A stretch of 48,600 nucleotides of DNA. It comes from Candidatus Uhrbacteria bacterium. Lineage in GTDB: Bacteria; Patescibacteriota; Patescibacteriia; UBA9934. The position numbers and the translations under genes were made by a program. The notes under the pieces were generated by a model, which ran no database searches, was not told the DNA's origin, and saw only the letters and a list, made by a program, of their open reading frames with translations. Below are positions 25,366 to 32,225 of this stretch, one piece after another (position 1 is the stretch's first letter; every line of letters starts with the position of its first letter). The stretch is from positions 1 through 48,600 of the forward strand of contig DOZH01000012.1 in assembly GCA_003518105.1 (NCBI GenBank), written 5' to 3'.

Positions 25366-25689
25366 CTAGCGCACGGCGACTTTTTGCTTGAGTTCGACGA
25401 TATCTTGTTTAACGACGATCATTTCACACTGGAGCTCACTTATTTGGGGCAAGACTGATACTTCAAGGATACCAGCGATATCCAAGACTGTTTCGCGACG
25501 AGTATCTTCGATCTTTTTATTAAGTCGGTTCTCAAGCGATTTATTCATGGCGTACATTTCGTCACGAAGTTCAAGCTTAAAAATGTGATTATTCTGCTCG
25601 ATGGTGTCTTTAACGATGGCCGGTACGGTTTCTTTGATTACTTCTTGCATGGTAGCCCGGATGGCCGCCATGTCGTCTTTGTGCAACAT
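25366..25689 (-). CDS. Coiled-coil protein, paralog A
   Basis: No known function. The 107-residue product begins MLHKDDMAAIRATMQEVI and is predicted to be a nearly continuous helix with heptad-like hydrophobic spacing and many charged residues. A related gene lies at 27087-27383 (MLHKNDMAAIRALMIEVL). The first 13 codons and the whole 5' leader are nearly identical in the two genes while the rest has diverged. It ends 6 bp from the converging PLP enzyme gene. The promoter appears to be TTGACC and TAGAAT about 15 bp apart near 25735-25765. Confidence 0.65.
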   Translation of the reverse strand: MLHKDDMAAIRATMQEVIKETVPAIVKDTIEQNNHIFKLELRDEMYAMNKSLENRLNKKIEDTRRETVLDIAGILEVSVLPQISELQCEMIVVKQDIVELKQKVAVR

Positions 25690-25730
25690 AAAAAGCTGTG
25701 AAGAATAAAGCGGGGAGCATCTGGGGAGAT
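25654..25730 (-). repeat. 77-bp duplicated leader block, copy A
   Basis: Spans the first codons and the 5' untranslated region of paralog A. It matches 27348-27424 at about 74 of 77 positions. It includes the small inverted repeat CATCT-GGGG-AGAT and no Shine-Dalgarno sequence. Confidence 0.85.
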
Positions 25731-25782
25731 AAAGCTATTCTACCATAAGTTTTAGCGGGTCAAAACTGGGCTGTGTACAGCA

Positions 25783-25811
25783 TTGACTTCCCTGCCCTAT
25801 TGGGCTATATT
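25783..25811 (+). promoter_or_regulatory. tRNA-Glu promoter
   Basis: TTGACT, 17-bp spacer ending CCCTATTGGGC, TATATT. The tRNA begins 21 nt after the -10 box. Confidence 0.85.
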
Positions 25812-25831
25812 ACCCGCACATTTAGCCATAT

Positions 25832-25906
25832 GGCTCCATCGTCTAATGGTTAGGACACGGGCTTTTCAAGCCTGTAACGGGGGTTCGACTCCCCCTGGAG
25901 TCACCA
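25832..25906 (+). tRNA. tRNA-Glu (anticodon TTC)
   Basis: A 75-nt cloverleaf with acceptor stem GGCTCCA/TGGAGTC, anticodon loop TTTTCAA giving TTC, T-arm GGGGGTTCGACTCCCCC and an encoded CCA end. It has its own promoter and terminator. Confidence 0.97.
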
Positions 25907-25910
25907 AAAA

Positions 25911-25935
25911 ATACCAGCCTCGGCTGGTTTTTTTT
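25911..25935 (+). terminator. tRNA-Glu terminator
   Basis: ACCAGCC-TC-GGCTGGT followed by eight or more T. A diverged copy of this 3' segment appears at 27036-27075. Confidence 0.88.
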
Positions 25936-25946
25936 GTGGCTCCAGA

Positions 25947-25968
25947 GAACAGGCCCAGTGGCCTGTTC
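25947..25968. repeat. Perfect hairpin downstream of tRNA-Glu
   Basis: GAACAGGCC-CAGT-GGCCTGTTC, 9-bp stem. No T-tract. The stretch 25936-26192 holds this hairpin, the 25-bp repeat at 26032 and the terminator at 26085, and no gene that I can support. Confidence 0.6.
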
Positions 25969-26031
25969 GTGGGGAGGAGAACGCCGGAGCCATGTGCGAG
26001 CATGACGAGGCGGTGGCCAGCCCGAACCGAG

Positions 26032-26056
26032 TGTCGACGAGGTGAGAGGCGAGGCC
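26032..26056. repeat. 25-bp exact repeat, copy 1 (downstream of tRNA-Glu)
   Basis: The 25-bp segment begins TGTCGACGAGGTGAG and ends AGGCGAGGCC. It is identical to 46824-46848, which lies after the tRNA-Pro terminator. Flanks differ. Confidence 0.85.
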
Positions 26057-26084
26057 GACTCCTGTATTCACGAGCAACAACAAA

Positions 26085-26120
26085 CCCCGTGCTGAGAACA
26101 ACAGCGTTCCCAGAACGGGG
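26085..26120 (-). terminator. Terminator of the 26193 gene
   Basis: On the minus strand CCCCGTTCTGGGAAC pairs with GTTCTCAGCACGGGG around a 6-nt loop and is followed by TTTGTTGTTG. Confidence 0.75.
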
Positions 26121-26192
26121 CTGTTGCTCGCACGGGGCGAGAGCGATGGTGGTCATTGGTCAATACCACCGGTTGATGCCACGGCTGACCAA

Positions 26193-26855
26193 TCAGCGTC
26201 GACGCGGGATGGGGTCGGGAGTGAGGGTGACCGTAGAGGTCGGGGCAGCGGTAGGACGGAATGCCTCAGCCTCATCTTCCTCACGGAACTGTGTCCTCTC
26301 ATCATCTTTGAGGTGGCTACCGAGAGTGTTCCGTGTCGACGGGTTGGCAGGCAGTCCGAACGCTACCGTCACTGTTGTGAGTGCCTCCTCACGAGTGTAG
26401 GAGACGCTGTTGCCGCAGGTATTGCCTACGTACACTTCGACGAACTCGTCGCCCCTGGGCTCGAGGCACAGGATGTCGCCGCTCTCCGCCTTGTGGGCGC
26501 ACAGCCGATTGCCAATCGCGCCGGTCTTCCATCCGCTATAGCTGAAGCGGGGATGATTTGCGTCCCAGAGCAATTGAGACCACCAGTGCCGCAGCTGCTC
26601 CATGAGCAGAGCCTCGCTCACGGGGTTCGTGTACCCGCCAGCAGGACTCGCGACCAACCGGGGCACCATCTGGTAGCTTTCAGCCGGGTCGTAGACGTAC
26701 GTCTGACACCCTACCTTCAGCACCAAGGGCGTCGTGTCCAACGGCCGGGGCGACGGGACGTAGACGAACGCTGGCCTCGCGTCGTACTCCTCGGTTGGCG
26801 TGTTTGCGGGCGCCTGATCACTGGCAAATGCTGCACTCAGAAAAAGGACGATCAT
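26193..26855 (-). CDS. Secreted hypothetical protein, atypical codon usage
   Basis: No family was recognised. The ATG at 26855 was chosen because GGAGG lies 6 nt before it. The 220-residue product starts with a short hydrophobic signal-like sequence (MIVLFLSAAFASDQ), with a possible cleavage after AFA, then a Pro/Thr-rich stretch and a folded-looking domain with four cysteines (GCQTY, LCAHK, LCLEP, TCGNS) and several tryptophans. The tail is acidic and then Pro/Thr-rich. C-ending codons, its own near-consensus promoter and its own terminator set it apart from its neighbours. It lies between the two coiled-coil paralogs. Confidence 0.65.
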   Translation of the reverse strand: MIVLFLSAAFASDQAPANTPTEEYDARPAFVYVPSPRPLDTTPLVLKVGCQTYVYDPAESYQMVPRLVASPAGGYTNPVSEALLMEQLRHWWSQLLWDANHPRFSYSGWKTGAIGNRLCAHKAESGDILCLEPRGDEFVEVYVGNTCGNSVSYTREEALTTVTVAFGLPANPSTRNTLGSHLKDDERTQFREEDEAEAFRPTAAPTSTVTLTPDPIPRRR

Positions 26856-26899
26856 GGGGAACCTCCGGTTCGGGAAAGAAAATCCAAACTTGCTTTTGT

Positions 26900-26928
26900 A
26901 ATATAGCAAAAAATGGGCATTTTGTCAA
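26900..26928 (-). promoter_or_regulatory. Strong promoter of the 26193 gene
   Basis: TTGACA (26923-26928), 17-bp spacer with the inverted repeat AAAATGCCCATTTT, TATATT (26900-26905). The stretch CATTTTTTGCTAT is shared with the promoter at 19287. Confidence 0.82.
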
Positions 26929-27044
26929 TGTAAACCTAAAGAAAATCAAAAAATTAGGCCTTTACTTAGCCCCATGCAAGCTGCATTTTTTACTACGTCG
27001 ATACCACACAAATATTCGACCAATGTGACCTTTGGTTCACCAAA

Positions 27045-27066
27045 AATACCAGTTTAGGCTGGTATT
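27045..27066. terminator. Bidirectional terminator, resembling the tRNA-Glu 3' region
   Basis: AATACCAG-TTTAGG-CTGGTATT with T-runs on both sides. Together with the preceding TTCACCAAAAATACCAG it resembles 25901-25940, the end of tRNA-Glu and its terminator. It could end transcription of paralog B (minus strand). Confidence 0.7.
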
Positions 27067-27086
27067 TTTTTGTGGCCGACTCCCTA

Positions 27087-27383
27087 CTATACACCAACCC
27101 TCACTTTCAACTGCGCCACGTCGTGCTGGAGTTCCGCGATTTGCGGGAGGATTGCACCGTCCAGTATGTCGCCGATATCGGAGACGATTTCCGTGCGCAT
27201 GACTCTCATCTCAATACGGAGCTGTTGGATATCAGCCTTAATATCACGGCGCAGACTATTTTCTAAAGCCTTGTTAGCGGAGTAGATTTCGTCTCGAATG
27301 TCCAATCTTAAAGCATGAACGGTGGATTCGAGTACCTCAATCATGAGAGCCCGGATGGCCGCCATGTCGTTCTTGTGCAACAT
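27087..27383 (-). CDS. Coiled-coil protein, paralog B
   Basis: The 98-residue product begins MLHKNDMAAIRALMIEVL and continues as one long predicted helix with heptad-like spacing (IDIRDEIY, LRRDIKADIQQLRIEM, IGDILDGAILPQIAELQHDV). It shares both ends of the pattern with paralog A at 25366 (ISELQ/IAELQ near the C-terminus) but differs in the middle. The promoter is TTGACG and TACAAT near 27433-27459, the same arrangement as paralog A. No function is known; such proteins could be scaffold or membrane-stalk components, but that is a guess. Confidence 0.65.
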   Translation of the reverse strand: MLHKNDMAAIRALMIEVLESTVHALRLDIRDEIYSANKALENSLRRDIKADIQQLRIEMRVMRTEIVSDIGDILDGAILPQIAELQHDVAQLKVRVGV

Positions 27384-27424
27384 AAAAAGCTGTGAAGAAT
27401 AAAGCGGGGTGCATCTGGGGAGAT
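27348..27424 (-). repeat. 77-bp duplicated leader block, copy B
   Basis: Copy of 25654-25730 with about three differences. It covers the first 13 codons and the leader of paralog B. Confidence 0.85.
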
Positions 27425-27507
27425 GATGTTATTGTACCACAAATGAAAAGACGTCAATAAACAAAACGACACCCGCCTGAGCCGAGGCCCAAGCGGGGCG
27501 TTCGGTG

Positions 27508-28335
27508 TCAGACGGGTGGGAAACGAGGGTGAGTGAGGTCGGTGATGGTGAAGAGGCCGACGTCGTGAGGGAGGTGGTAGCTCGGGCCGAGCAGGCTGGC
27601 GAGATACAGACGCAACTCGTTCAGCAGAGAATCGGTGATGAGCGCCGGATCGCACTGCAGGAAGAAGGCCGCCAGGTCGCGGTTGTTCTTGGGCTGGAAG
27701 CACGAACTGGTTTTGATGCTGGCCACGAAACCGTGACGCTCGAAGTGACGCTCGCCAATCTCCTGATCGAGCCCGTCGAGGATAGCTTCGACTTCGCTAT
27801 CGGTGGAGATGACGTGCGGACCGCCCTGTACGTGCTCGCGGAACTGCTCCTGCACCTGGTGAATCCCCCGTCGGCCGTGGTGGCCAATGAGGACTTCGCG
27901 GCCGAGGCCGAGAATTTTCTGCAGGCTGGCCCGTAGGTCCTCGACGTGGTAGAGCATCTGGTATGCGATGACGAGGTCGAACGGTCCCCCTTCTGCGACA
28001 AAACTCTCGAGCGTGCCCTGCTTGAGGATCAGTTGAGAACCACGAACGGTGGGCGCGGTGCTCTCGAACTGGTCCAACTGGGCTTGGTGCGGGTCGACAA
28101 CGAAGTAGTCAACCTTCTGACCTCGATTCTGCATCATCTTCATGATGGGCTGGCTCGTGGCACCGTTGCCGCAACCGAGGTCCAGCACCCTGACCGGACG
28201 GTCAAAGATGCGAGAGGCCTGATAACGCAGGTAGAGCCGGCCGAACCGCTCGATGAAGAACTGCTTCTCGTCGGTGGCGGCGAGATAGGCGGCAAAGGGG
28301 CCGTCGGTGAAGACAGAGGCGGGGGTATTGGACAT
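27508..28335 (-). CDS. Class I SAM-dependent methyltransferase, atypical codon usage
   Basis: The 275-residue product has the Rossmann-like methyltransferase core: VRVLDLGCGNGATSQ (motif I, about 48-62), YFVVDPH (motif II, about 77), and FDLVIAYQMLYHVEDL (about 119-134). The substrate is not predictable. AGGAG lies 7 nt before the ATG, and a promoter at 28394-28422 overlaps the terminator of the upstream gene. A GC-rich terminator (GACACC...GGTGTC with TTTTGTTT) follows at about 27466-27510. C-ending codons mark it as one of the atypical stand-alone genes. Confidence 0.78.
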   Translation of the reverse strand: MSNTPASVFTDGPFAAYLAATDEKQFFIERFGRLYLRYQASRIFDRPVRVLDLGCGNGATSQPIMKMMQNRGQKVDYFVVDPHQAQLDQFESTAPTVRGSQLILKQGTLESFVAEGGPFDLVIAYQMLYHVEDLRASLQKILGLGREVLIGHHGRRGIHQVQEQFREHVQGGPHVISTDSEVEAILDGLDQEIGERHFERHGFVASIKTSSCFQPKNNRDLAAFFLQCDPALITDSLLNELRLYLASLLGPSYHLPHDVGLFTITDLTHPRFPPV

Positions 28336-28393
28336 GATCTGCTCCTGAAAAAGGATGCGAAGACTCGCTCACTAGGTTGGCGAACGAGGCAAA

Positions 28394-28441
28394 AGACTAA
28401 CAAAAATAGCAGCTTTTGTCCAGAGACAGGCTGCTATTTTT
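28394..28441 (-). promoter_or_regulatory. Composite terminator (28455 gene) and promoter (methyltransferase)
   Basis: A perfect 12-bp stem AAAAATAGCAGC / GCTGCTATTTTT ends the upstream operon. The -35 box TGGACA (28417-28422) lies in the loop. A 17-bp spacer covers the descending arm, and -10 TAGTCT is at 28394-28399. Confidence 0.75.
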
Positions 28442-28454
28442 AGTGATTTGATGA

Positions 28455-28739
28455 TTAGTCTTGCTTAGCCAATTGCTCCAGTAACTCAGGAATATCTGCT
28501 TCGGTGACTTCGCCTAACCAGAGGTTGTCTGGCATGATGACGAGGGAGACGCCGGTTTCGCAGTTGTTGAGGCAGCCTGTTTTGACCACGCGGACGTCCG
28601 TGAAGCGAGCTTTAACGGCAGCCTTGAGGGGCTCGAAGAGTTCGATGGCGCCACGCTGCAGACAGCAATTTACACCTGGAGCGCGGTCGTTGGTACAGAC
28701 GAGGACGAGTTTACGGTACGGGTGAGGAGCCAAACGCAT
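28455..28739 (-). CDS. Thioredoxin-like [2Fe-2S] ferredoxin domain protein
   Basis: The 94-residue protein matches the short thioredoxin-fold ferredoxins: KLVLVCTNDRAPGVNCCLQ at the N-terminus and VKTGCLNNCETGVSLVIMPD in the second half. The four cysteines (about C15, C25 or C26, C55, C59) are spaced as in 2Fe-2S members. It probably carries electrons in the cytoplasm. It is last in an operon after the AI-2E permease and the repeat-containing membrane protein (3-bp gap). A cluster needs iron-sulfur assembly, for which the sufBDSUC genes are nearby. Confidence 0.78.
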   Translation of the reverse strand: MRLAPHPYRKLVLVCTNDRAPGVNCCLQRGAIELFEPLKAAVKARFTDVRVVKTGCLNNCETGVSLVIMPDNLWLGEVTEADIPELLEQLAKQD

Positions 28740-28742
28740 AAA

Positions 28743-30191
28743 CTAGTTACCGCTAGTGATGTCGCCGAAAGTTGAGGTCTTGAGAGGGGTGGCTTTTAGA
28801 ATAGTGTTAGGAAGTTTGCCGGCACCGAGCGGATTATAACTCTTAGCTACTTCGTCGCCATCGTTGAAGCCGTCGCCGTCAGAATCTGGATTGTTAGGAT
28901 CGGTGCCGTATTTGGTTTCTTCTTTAGCGGTGAGGCCGTCGTTATCCGCGTCTAGTTTGTCAGCAGCTGCTTGAGCGGCTTGGTCCGCCATAATTTTAGC
29001 GAAGACTTCCTGGATGGATGAAGCGTTTTCTGGGGCGACAACGTCGGGCGTGGTGTTAATGTTGGTTAAGGTGAGGGAGAAGACGACGTTAAGCGGACCC
29101 TCGAATTTTTCTTTGAGTTTATCGTTGGCGGCCGTGTCGATGGTTTCTGTTAGGGTGATTTTGTGGATAAAATTGTCACTCGTACCAACCCAAACTTCGC
29201 CGGAGATGGGGCCGAGGGCGCCAATAGCCTCAGTTATTTTGGTTAAGTCCCGCTCGTTAAGAGCTGTTGGCTGCTTGAGGTGAATGTCTTTGAGGGTAGC
29301 AATGAGAGCAGTATTGTCGACGGTAAACTTATAGTTTTTAACTGGGAGACCAGCTACGGTGGTGTTAACGCCAGCAGTGAAGTTGGTGAGGATGGTGGGC
29401 AGGGCGGCGACAAAGAGATCGGTAACTGCTTTCTCGTCGTCGGCAGAAAGGTTGAGTGAGGAGTTGACTTCGGCTAAGGCTTTAGTGTTATTGAGCTGCT
29501 TTTTAGCCTCTTTCATGTCCACAAAAATCCACTGGTCGGTGAGGCTCGCGATAATGCTTTGGAAAGCTACAGGCAAGGCCTCTAGACCGGTTGTTGTTCC
29601 ATCGTTTGGCGCTGGAATACCGGCTACTCTAAAATAGAGTTTGTCATCCAGGATGCGTAAGCCAACCGTAAAAGGGCCCTTGCTGATGCCGTCTGTAATT
29701 GCCGAAAGAGTAGTAGTGGTGCCGAAGGTCGTCTCGTTAGCACTACCGTCGATGATAATATTAGCAGTGAAATCCGTAGCTCCCTTACCACTATCCTTTT
29801 TGACTGGTAAGGATCTGCCAGAGGCGGTGACTTCCAGGTTGAAAGTAGCGTTCTTCACCGTAGCCATGGCGGTCTGCACGTTACTCATGATGCGAGCTGG
29901 GCTGTGGGCTTGTTGCCAGTAGTAGTAACTGGCGAAGGCGGCACCGGCCAAGAGAAGAGCTAAAATAACTAAAAAGATAATGAGTTTGGCGTGGCCACGA
30001 CGACCCTCGCTGAGCGGGGTTGGTGAGTTTGTGGCCAAAGCTGAGCTTTGACTTGGCTCGGGAGCTGGCATGGCTGGGGCGGGAGTCGATAAGGCCCCCT
30101 CCATCTCCCCCATAGCTGGGGGAGGGTTTACGGGCTCAGGGATACTGGCAAAAGGGTCAACAGCTTCAACTTTTGGTGTTTCGTCAAACAT
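28743..30191 (-). CDS. Membrane-anchored surface protein with Ca-binding repeats and palindrome-encoded linker
   Basis: The 482-residue protein has a Pro/Ala-rich cytoplasmic N-terminus (about 1-66), one transmembrane helix (about 69-91), a large lipoprotein-like beta domain (about 95-400) and a C-terminal stretch DADNDGLTAKEE...DPNNPDSDGDGFNDGDE typical of calcium-binding thrombospondin type 3/EF-hand-like repeats. Two different interspersed palindromes are read in frame in the N-terminal linker: R1 (NPPPAMGEMEG, about 22-32) and R2 (PSQSSALATNSP, about 46-57). No enzyme motif was seen. It follows the AI-2E gene by 5 bp. Confidence 0.68.
   Translation of the reverse strand: MFDETPKVEAVDPFASIPEPVNPPPAMGEMEGALSTPAPAMPAPEPSQSSALATNSPTPLSEGRRGHAKLIIFLVILALLLAGAAFASYYYWQQAHSPARIMSNVQTAMATVKNATFNLEVTASGRSLPVKKDSGKGATDFTANIIIDGSANETTFGTTTTLSAITDGISKGPFTVGLRILDDKLYFRVAGIPAPNDGTTTGLEALPVAFQSIIASLTDQWIFVDMKEAKKQLNNTKALAEVNSSLNLSADDEKAVTDLFVAALPTILTNFTAGVNTTVAGLPVKNYKFTVDNTALIATLKDIHLKQPTALNERDLTKITEAIGALGPISGEVWVGTSDNFIHKITLTETIDTAANDKLKEKFEGPLNVVFSLTLTNINTTPDVVAPENASSIQEVFAKIMADQAAQAAADKLDADNDGLTAKEETKYGTDPNNPDSDGDGFNDGDEVAKSYNPLGAGKLPNTILKATPLKTSTFGDITSGN
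30020..30067. repeat. Interspersed palindromic repeat R2, copy 2, inside a reading frame
   Basis: Matches 1577-1624 at 44 of 48 positions, with the same palindrome core GCCAAAGCTGAGCTTTG. It is read as the peptide around SQSSALATNSP. Confidence 0.8.
30094..30128. repeat. Interspersed palindromic repeat R1, copy 2, inside a reading frame
   Basis: 34 of 35 positions match 22541-22575. The gene here is on the opposite strand relative to the repeat, so the peptide (NPPPAMGEMEGA) differs from that in superoxide dismutase. Confidence 0.85.
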
Positions 30192-30196
30192 AGAAA

Positions 30197-31258
30197 TTAG
30201 ATTGAGTGGCGCTCGAGCACGCCAGCTTTATAGAGTTGAACTAAGGAGAGGAAGGCAGCCAAGACGGTTGGACCAATAATGATGCCAATCGGACCAAAAA
30301 CCTGTAGACCACCAAGAATGGTGAGGAGAACGAGCAAGGGGTGCATGCTGGTACGGCCGCCGACGATGATGGGGCGGAGGAAGTTATCGATGGAACCGAC
30401 GAGGATGATTGACCAGATAGCTAAGCCGATAGCGGCTGCTTGATGACCAGAGAAGAAGAGATAAAGACAGGCCGGAACCATGACACTGGCCGTACCAACG
30501 AAGGGAATGTTGGCAGCAACGACGACCAGGGCGGCCCAAATGAGGGCGCCGGGAACACCGAAGATAGTCATGCCGAGGCCGGCGACAACGCCTTGAGCGA
30601 CGGAGACAATAACTGAACCAGCGACGACCGCGCGGATGGTACCGGTCATGCTGGAGAGAATACTGCTGTCGGTTTTGTCACGGAGTGGGCTGAGAGTAAG
30701 AATTTCGTGGACTAGGCGTTCGCGGTCAACCAAGAGGTAATAGAGACAAATGAAGAAGACGAAGGTTTTAAAGAGGAAGCCACCGGCTTCGGAGAAAATT
30801 GCCCCGAGATGTTGCGAGGCCCACTGGGCGATGGAAATGAGGCCTGCGCGAAGGTCGATTGAAGCGATATATTCCTGGACGGCTGTTGGTAACTGTTGAA
30901 CAAGCGGATTAGCGGAGAAGTTGATGTCGAAAACAGAACCATTCTGAGCAACCAACAGCTGTACGAGGTTAACAGCTTGATTGACCATGACGATACTCGT
31001 GATAACTAGAGGCACCACGATGACGATGAGAACCAGTAGGACGATGAGGAACGAGGACAGGCCACGACGACCACCGAGCTTGCGTCTGAGAGCACGTTCA
31101 ATTGGCGTAGTCACAACAGCCATCACGCCGGCAGTCATGAGGACAATGGCGTAGGGTTGAATGGTTTGCCAGAAGAGATAGCCGACAATAAGCGAAACGC
31201 CCAGAAAAAACCAACGGGCGATATGTTCGTGTTCCGAGAGTGTTGCGAGTTTAGCCAT
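30197..31258 (-). CDS. AI-2E family permease-like membrane protein
   Basis: The 353-residue protein has about eight hydrophobic helices arranged as in the AI-2E (UPF0118) family. It has GRRGLSSFLIVLLVLIVIV near 63-81, a central soluble part, and the conserved C-terminal half with GVPGALIWAALVVVAANIPFVG and IDNFLRPIIVGGRTSMHPLLV motifs. Despite the name, most members are not proven autoinducer exporters; some move sodium or other ions. A TACAAT box lies 9 nt before the ATG, inside the inverted repeat CTGTA-TTG-TACAG. First of a three-gene operon. Confidence 0.85.
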   Translation of the reverse strand: MAKLATLSEHEHIARWFFLGVSLIVGYLFWQTIQPYAIVLMTAGVMAVVTTPIERALRRKLGGRRGLSSFLIVLLVLIVIVVPLVITSIVMVNQAVNLVQLLVAQNGSVFDINFSANPLVQQLPTAVQEYIASIDLRAGLISIAQWASQHLGAIFSEAGGFLFKTFVFFICLYYLLVDRERLVHEILTLSPLRDKTDSSILSSMTGTIRAVVAGSVIVSVAQGVVAGLGMTIFGVPGALIWAALVVVAANIPFVGTASVMVPACLYLFFSGHQAAAIGLAIWSIILVGSIDNFLRPIIVGGRTSMHPLLVLLTILGGLQVFGPIGIIIGPTVLAAFLSLVQLYKAGVLERHSI

Positions 31259-31264
31259 ATTATC

Positions 31265-31277
31265 TGTATTGTACAGA
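31265..31277 (-). promoter_or_regulatory. Inverted repeat over the -10 box of the AI-2E gene
   Basis: CTGTA-TTG-TACAG, perfect 5-3-5. It covers TACAAT on the minus strand and could be an operator, but is short enough to arise by chance. Confidence 0.35.
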
Positions 31278-31409
31278 ATTTTTAGCTAAGCGTCATGTGG
31301 CGGTGAAGACGCTCAACTTATTCACGAGTTATCCACCGAATAGACTCGAAAAACAAGCGACTGAAGGCAAAAGATGCTAAACTATTGTGGTATTCATTAA
31401 TTGATAGTT

Positions 31410-31883
31410 ATGTCTGATAGCGATCCGAAGTTTGGTCACATGGAGGCTGCCTTGAAAAAGGCATCAGTCGATAGTGGTAGAAAGCTGCCTGAGGCACAAC
31501 AGGAACAAAACCCGACGGACCTGGATACAGGTAAGATGCTCACGACAGGTGTACATAGTTTTGAACGTGAATGGAGCGAGCAAAATGATGAGAGTGTGGT
31601 AGTTCCTGGCTTGAAAAATCTAGGATTTGTAGGTACTGGAGAATACGGCACTGAATTGTTGAAGAAAATATCTAATAATGGCCAAGAGGTCGATGTTAGC
31701 GTCATCCTGACACAGGGTGGCGGAACTATAAGCCTGGGAATCGATCATAGAATCCGTTCTGTTTTGAGCCCTGAAATGAACGCTGAGCTGAATCAAGCCC
31801 TAGCTGAAACTTGGCAATTTTTATCAGATAACGGAGCCTCTAATTTAGAAACGGTGGAATACGACGATAGTAATACGCCCTAA
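31410..31883 (+). CDS. Hypothetical acidic soluble protein
   Basis: No family was recognised. The 157-residue product is acidic and hydrophilic, with a low-complexity N-terminal third (PEAQQEQNPTDLDTG) and a more structured C-terminal part (GLKNLGFVGTGEYGTELLKKI, EVDVSVILTQGGGTISLGIDH). It has no signal peptide or membrane segment. The internal ATG at 31410 was preferred over the TTG three codons upstream. A strong hairpin terminator follows. Confidence 0.55.
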   Translation: MSDSDPKFGHMEAALKKASVDSGRKLPEAQQEQNPTDLDTGKMLTTGVHSFEREWSEQNDESVVVPGLKNLGFVGTGEYGTELLKKISNNGQEVDVSVILTQGGGTISLGIDHRIRSVLSPEMNAELNQALAETWQFLSDNGASNLETVEYDDSNTP

Positions 31884-31899
31884 GATTCAGATAAAAAAA

Positions 31900-31923
31900 A
31901 CTCCCCGGCCGAAGCTGGGGAGT
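31900..31923. terminator. Bidirectional terminator
   Basis: ACTCCCC...GGGGAGT stem with A-rich and T-rich flanks (AAAAAAAA and TTTTTATT). It separates the converging genes 31410 (plus) and the MNT gene (minus). Confidence 0.9.
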
Positions 31924-31928
31924 TTTTA

Positions 31929-32225
31929 TTATGGGATGAGCACTTCGTTGTCCGCGGCGATGATTTGTTGGAAAGAGGGGCTGGTGGTGGCCCAGTCGGT
32001 GATGTCGACACGAACGGGGAGGTCGGATTCCGACATGGCGTCCTTGAGCTGGCTGAGGGTACGGTCTGCGATGGGGACGTCACTCATGATGCAGAGGTCG
32101 ATGTCTGAGTAGGGCTTTTTGGTACCGCGAGCGCGTGAACCGTAGAGGGCGACCTTGGTGTTGGGCAAGTATTTAGCGAAGATATCTTTGATGATGACTA
32201 GCCATTCTGGTTTTAGGTCAATCAT
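31929..32225 (-). CDS. MNT-family nucleotidyltransferase antitoxin (MntA-like)
   Basis: The 98-residue protein has the minimal nucleotidyltransferase core GSRARGTKKPYSDIDLCIM at about 29-47, with G-S and D-x-D residues. In the HEPN-MNT (type VII) systems this enzyme neutralises the HEPN toxin by adding AMP to a tyrosine beside its active site. Its ATG overlaps the stop codon of the HEPN gene (ATGA), which fits coupled translation. The order HEPN then MNT is the usual one. Confidence 0.88.
   Translation of the reverse strand: MIDLKPEWLVIIKDIFAKYLPNTKVALYGSRARGTKKPYSDIDLCIMSDVPIADRTLSQLKDAMSESDLPVRVDITDWATTSPSFQQIIAADNEVLIP

Noticed and set aside
25783..26906. Several long overlapping frames on both strands around the tRNA-Glu island
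   Set aside because: They read through the tRNA, terminator and hairpins, or mirror the 26193 gene. They have no Shine-Dalgarno or promoter of their own.
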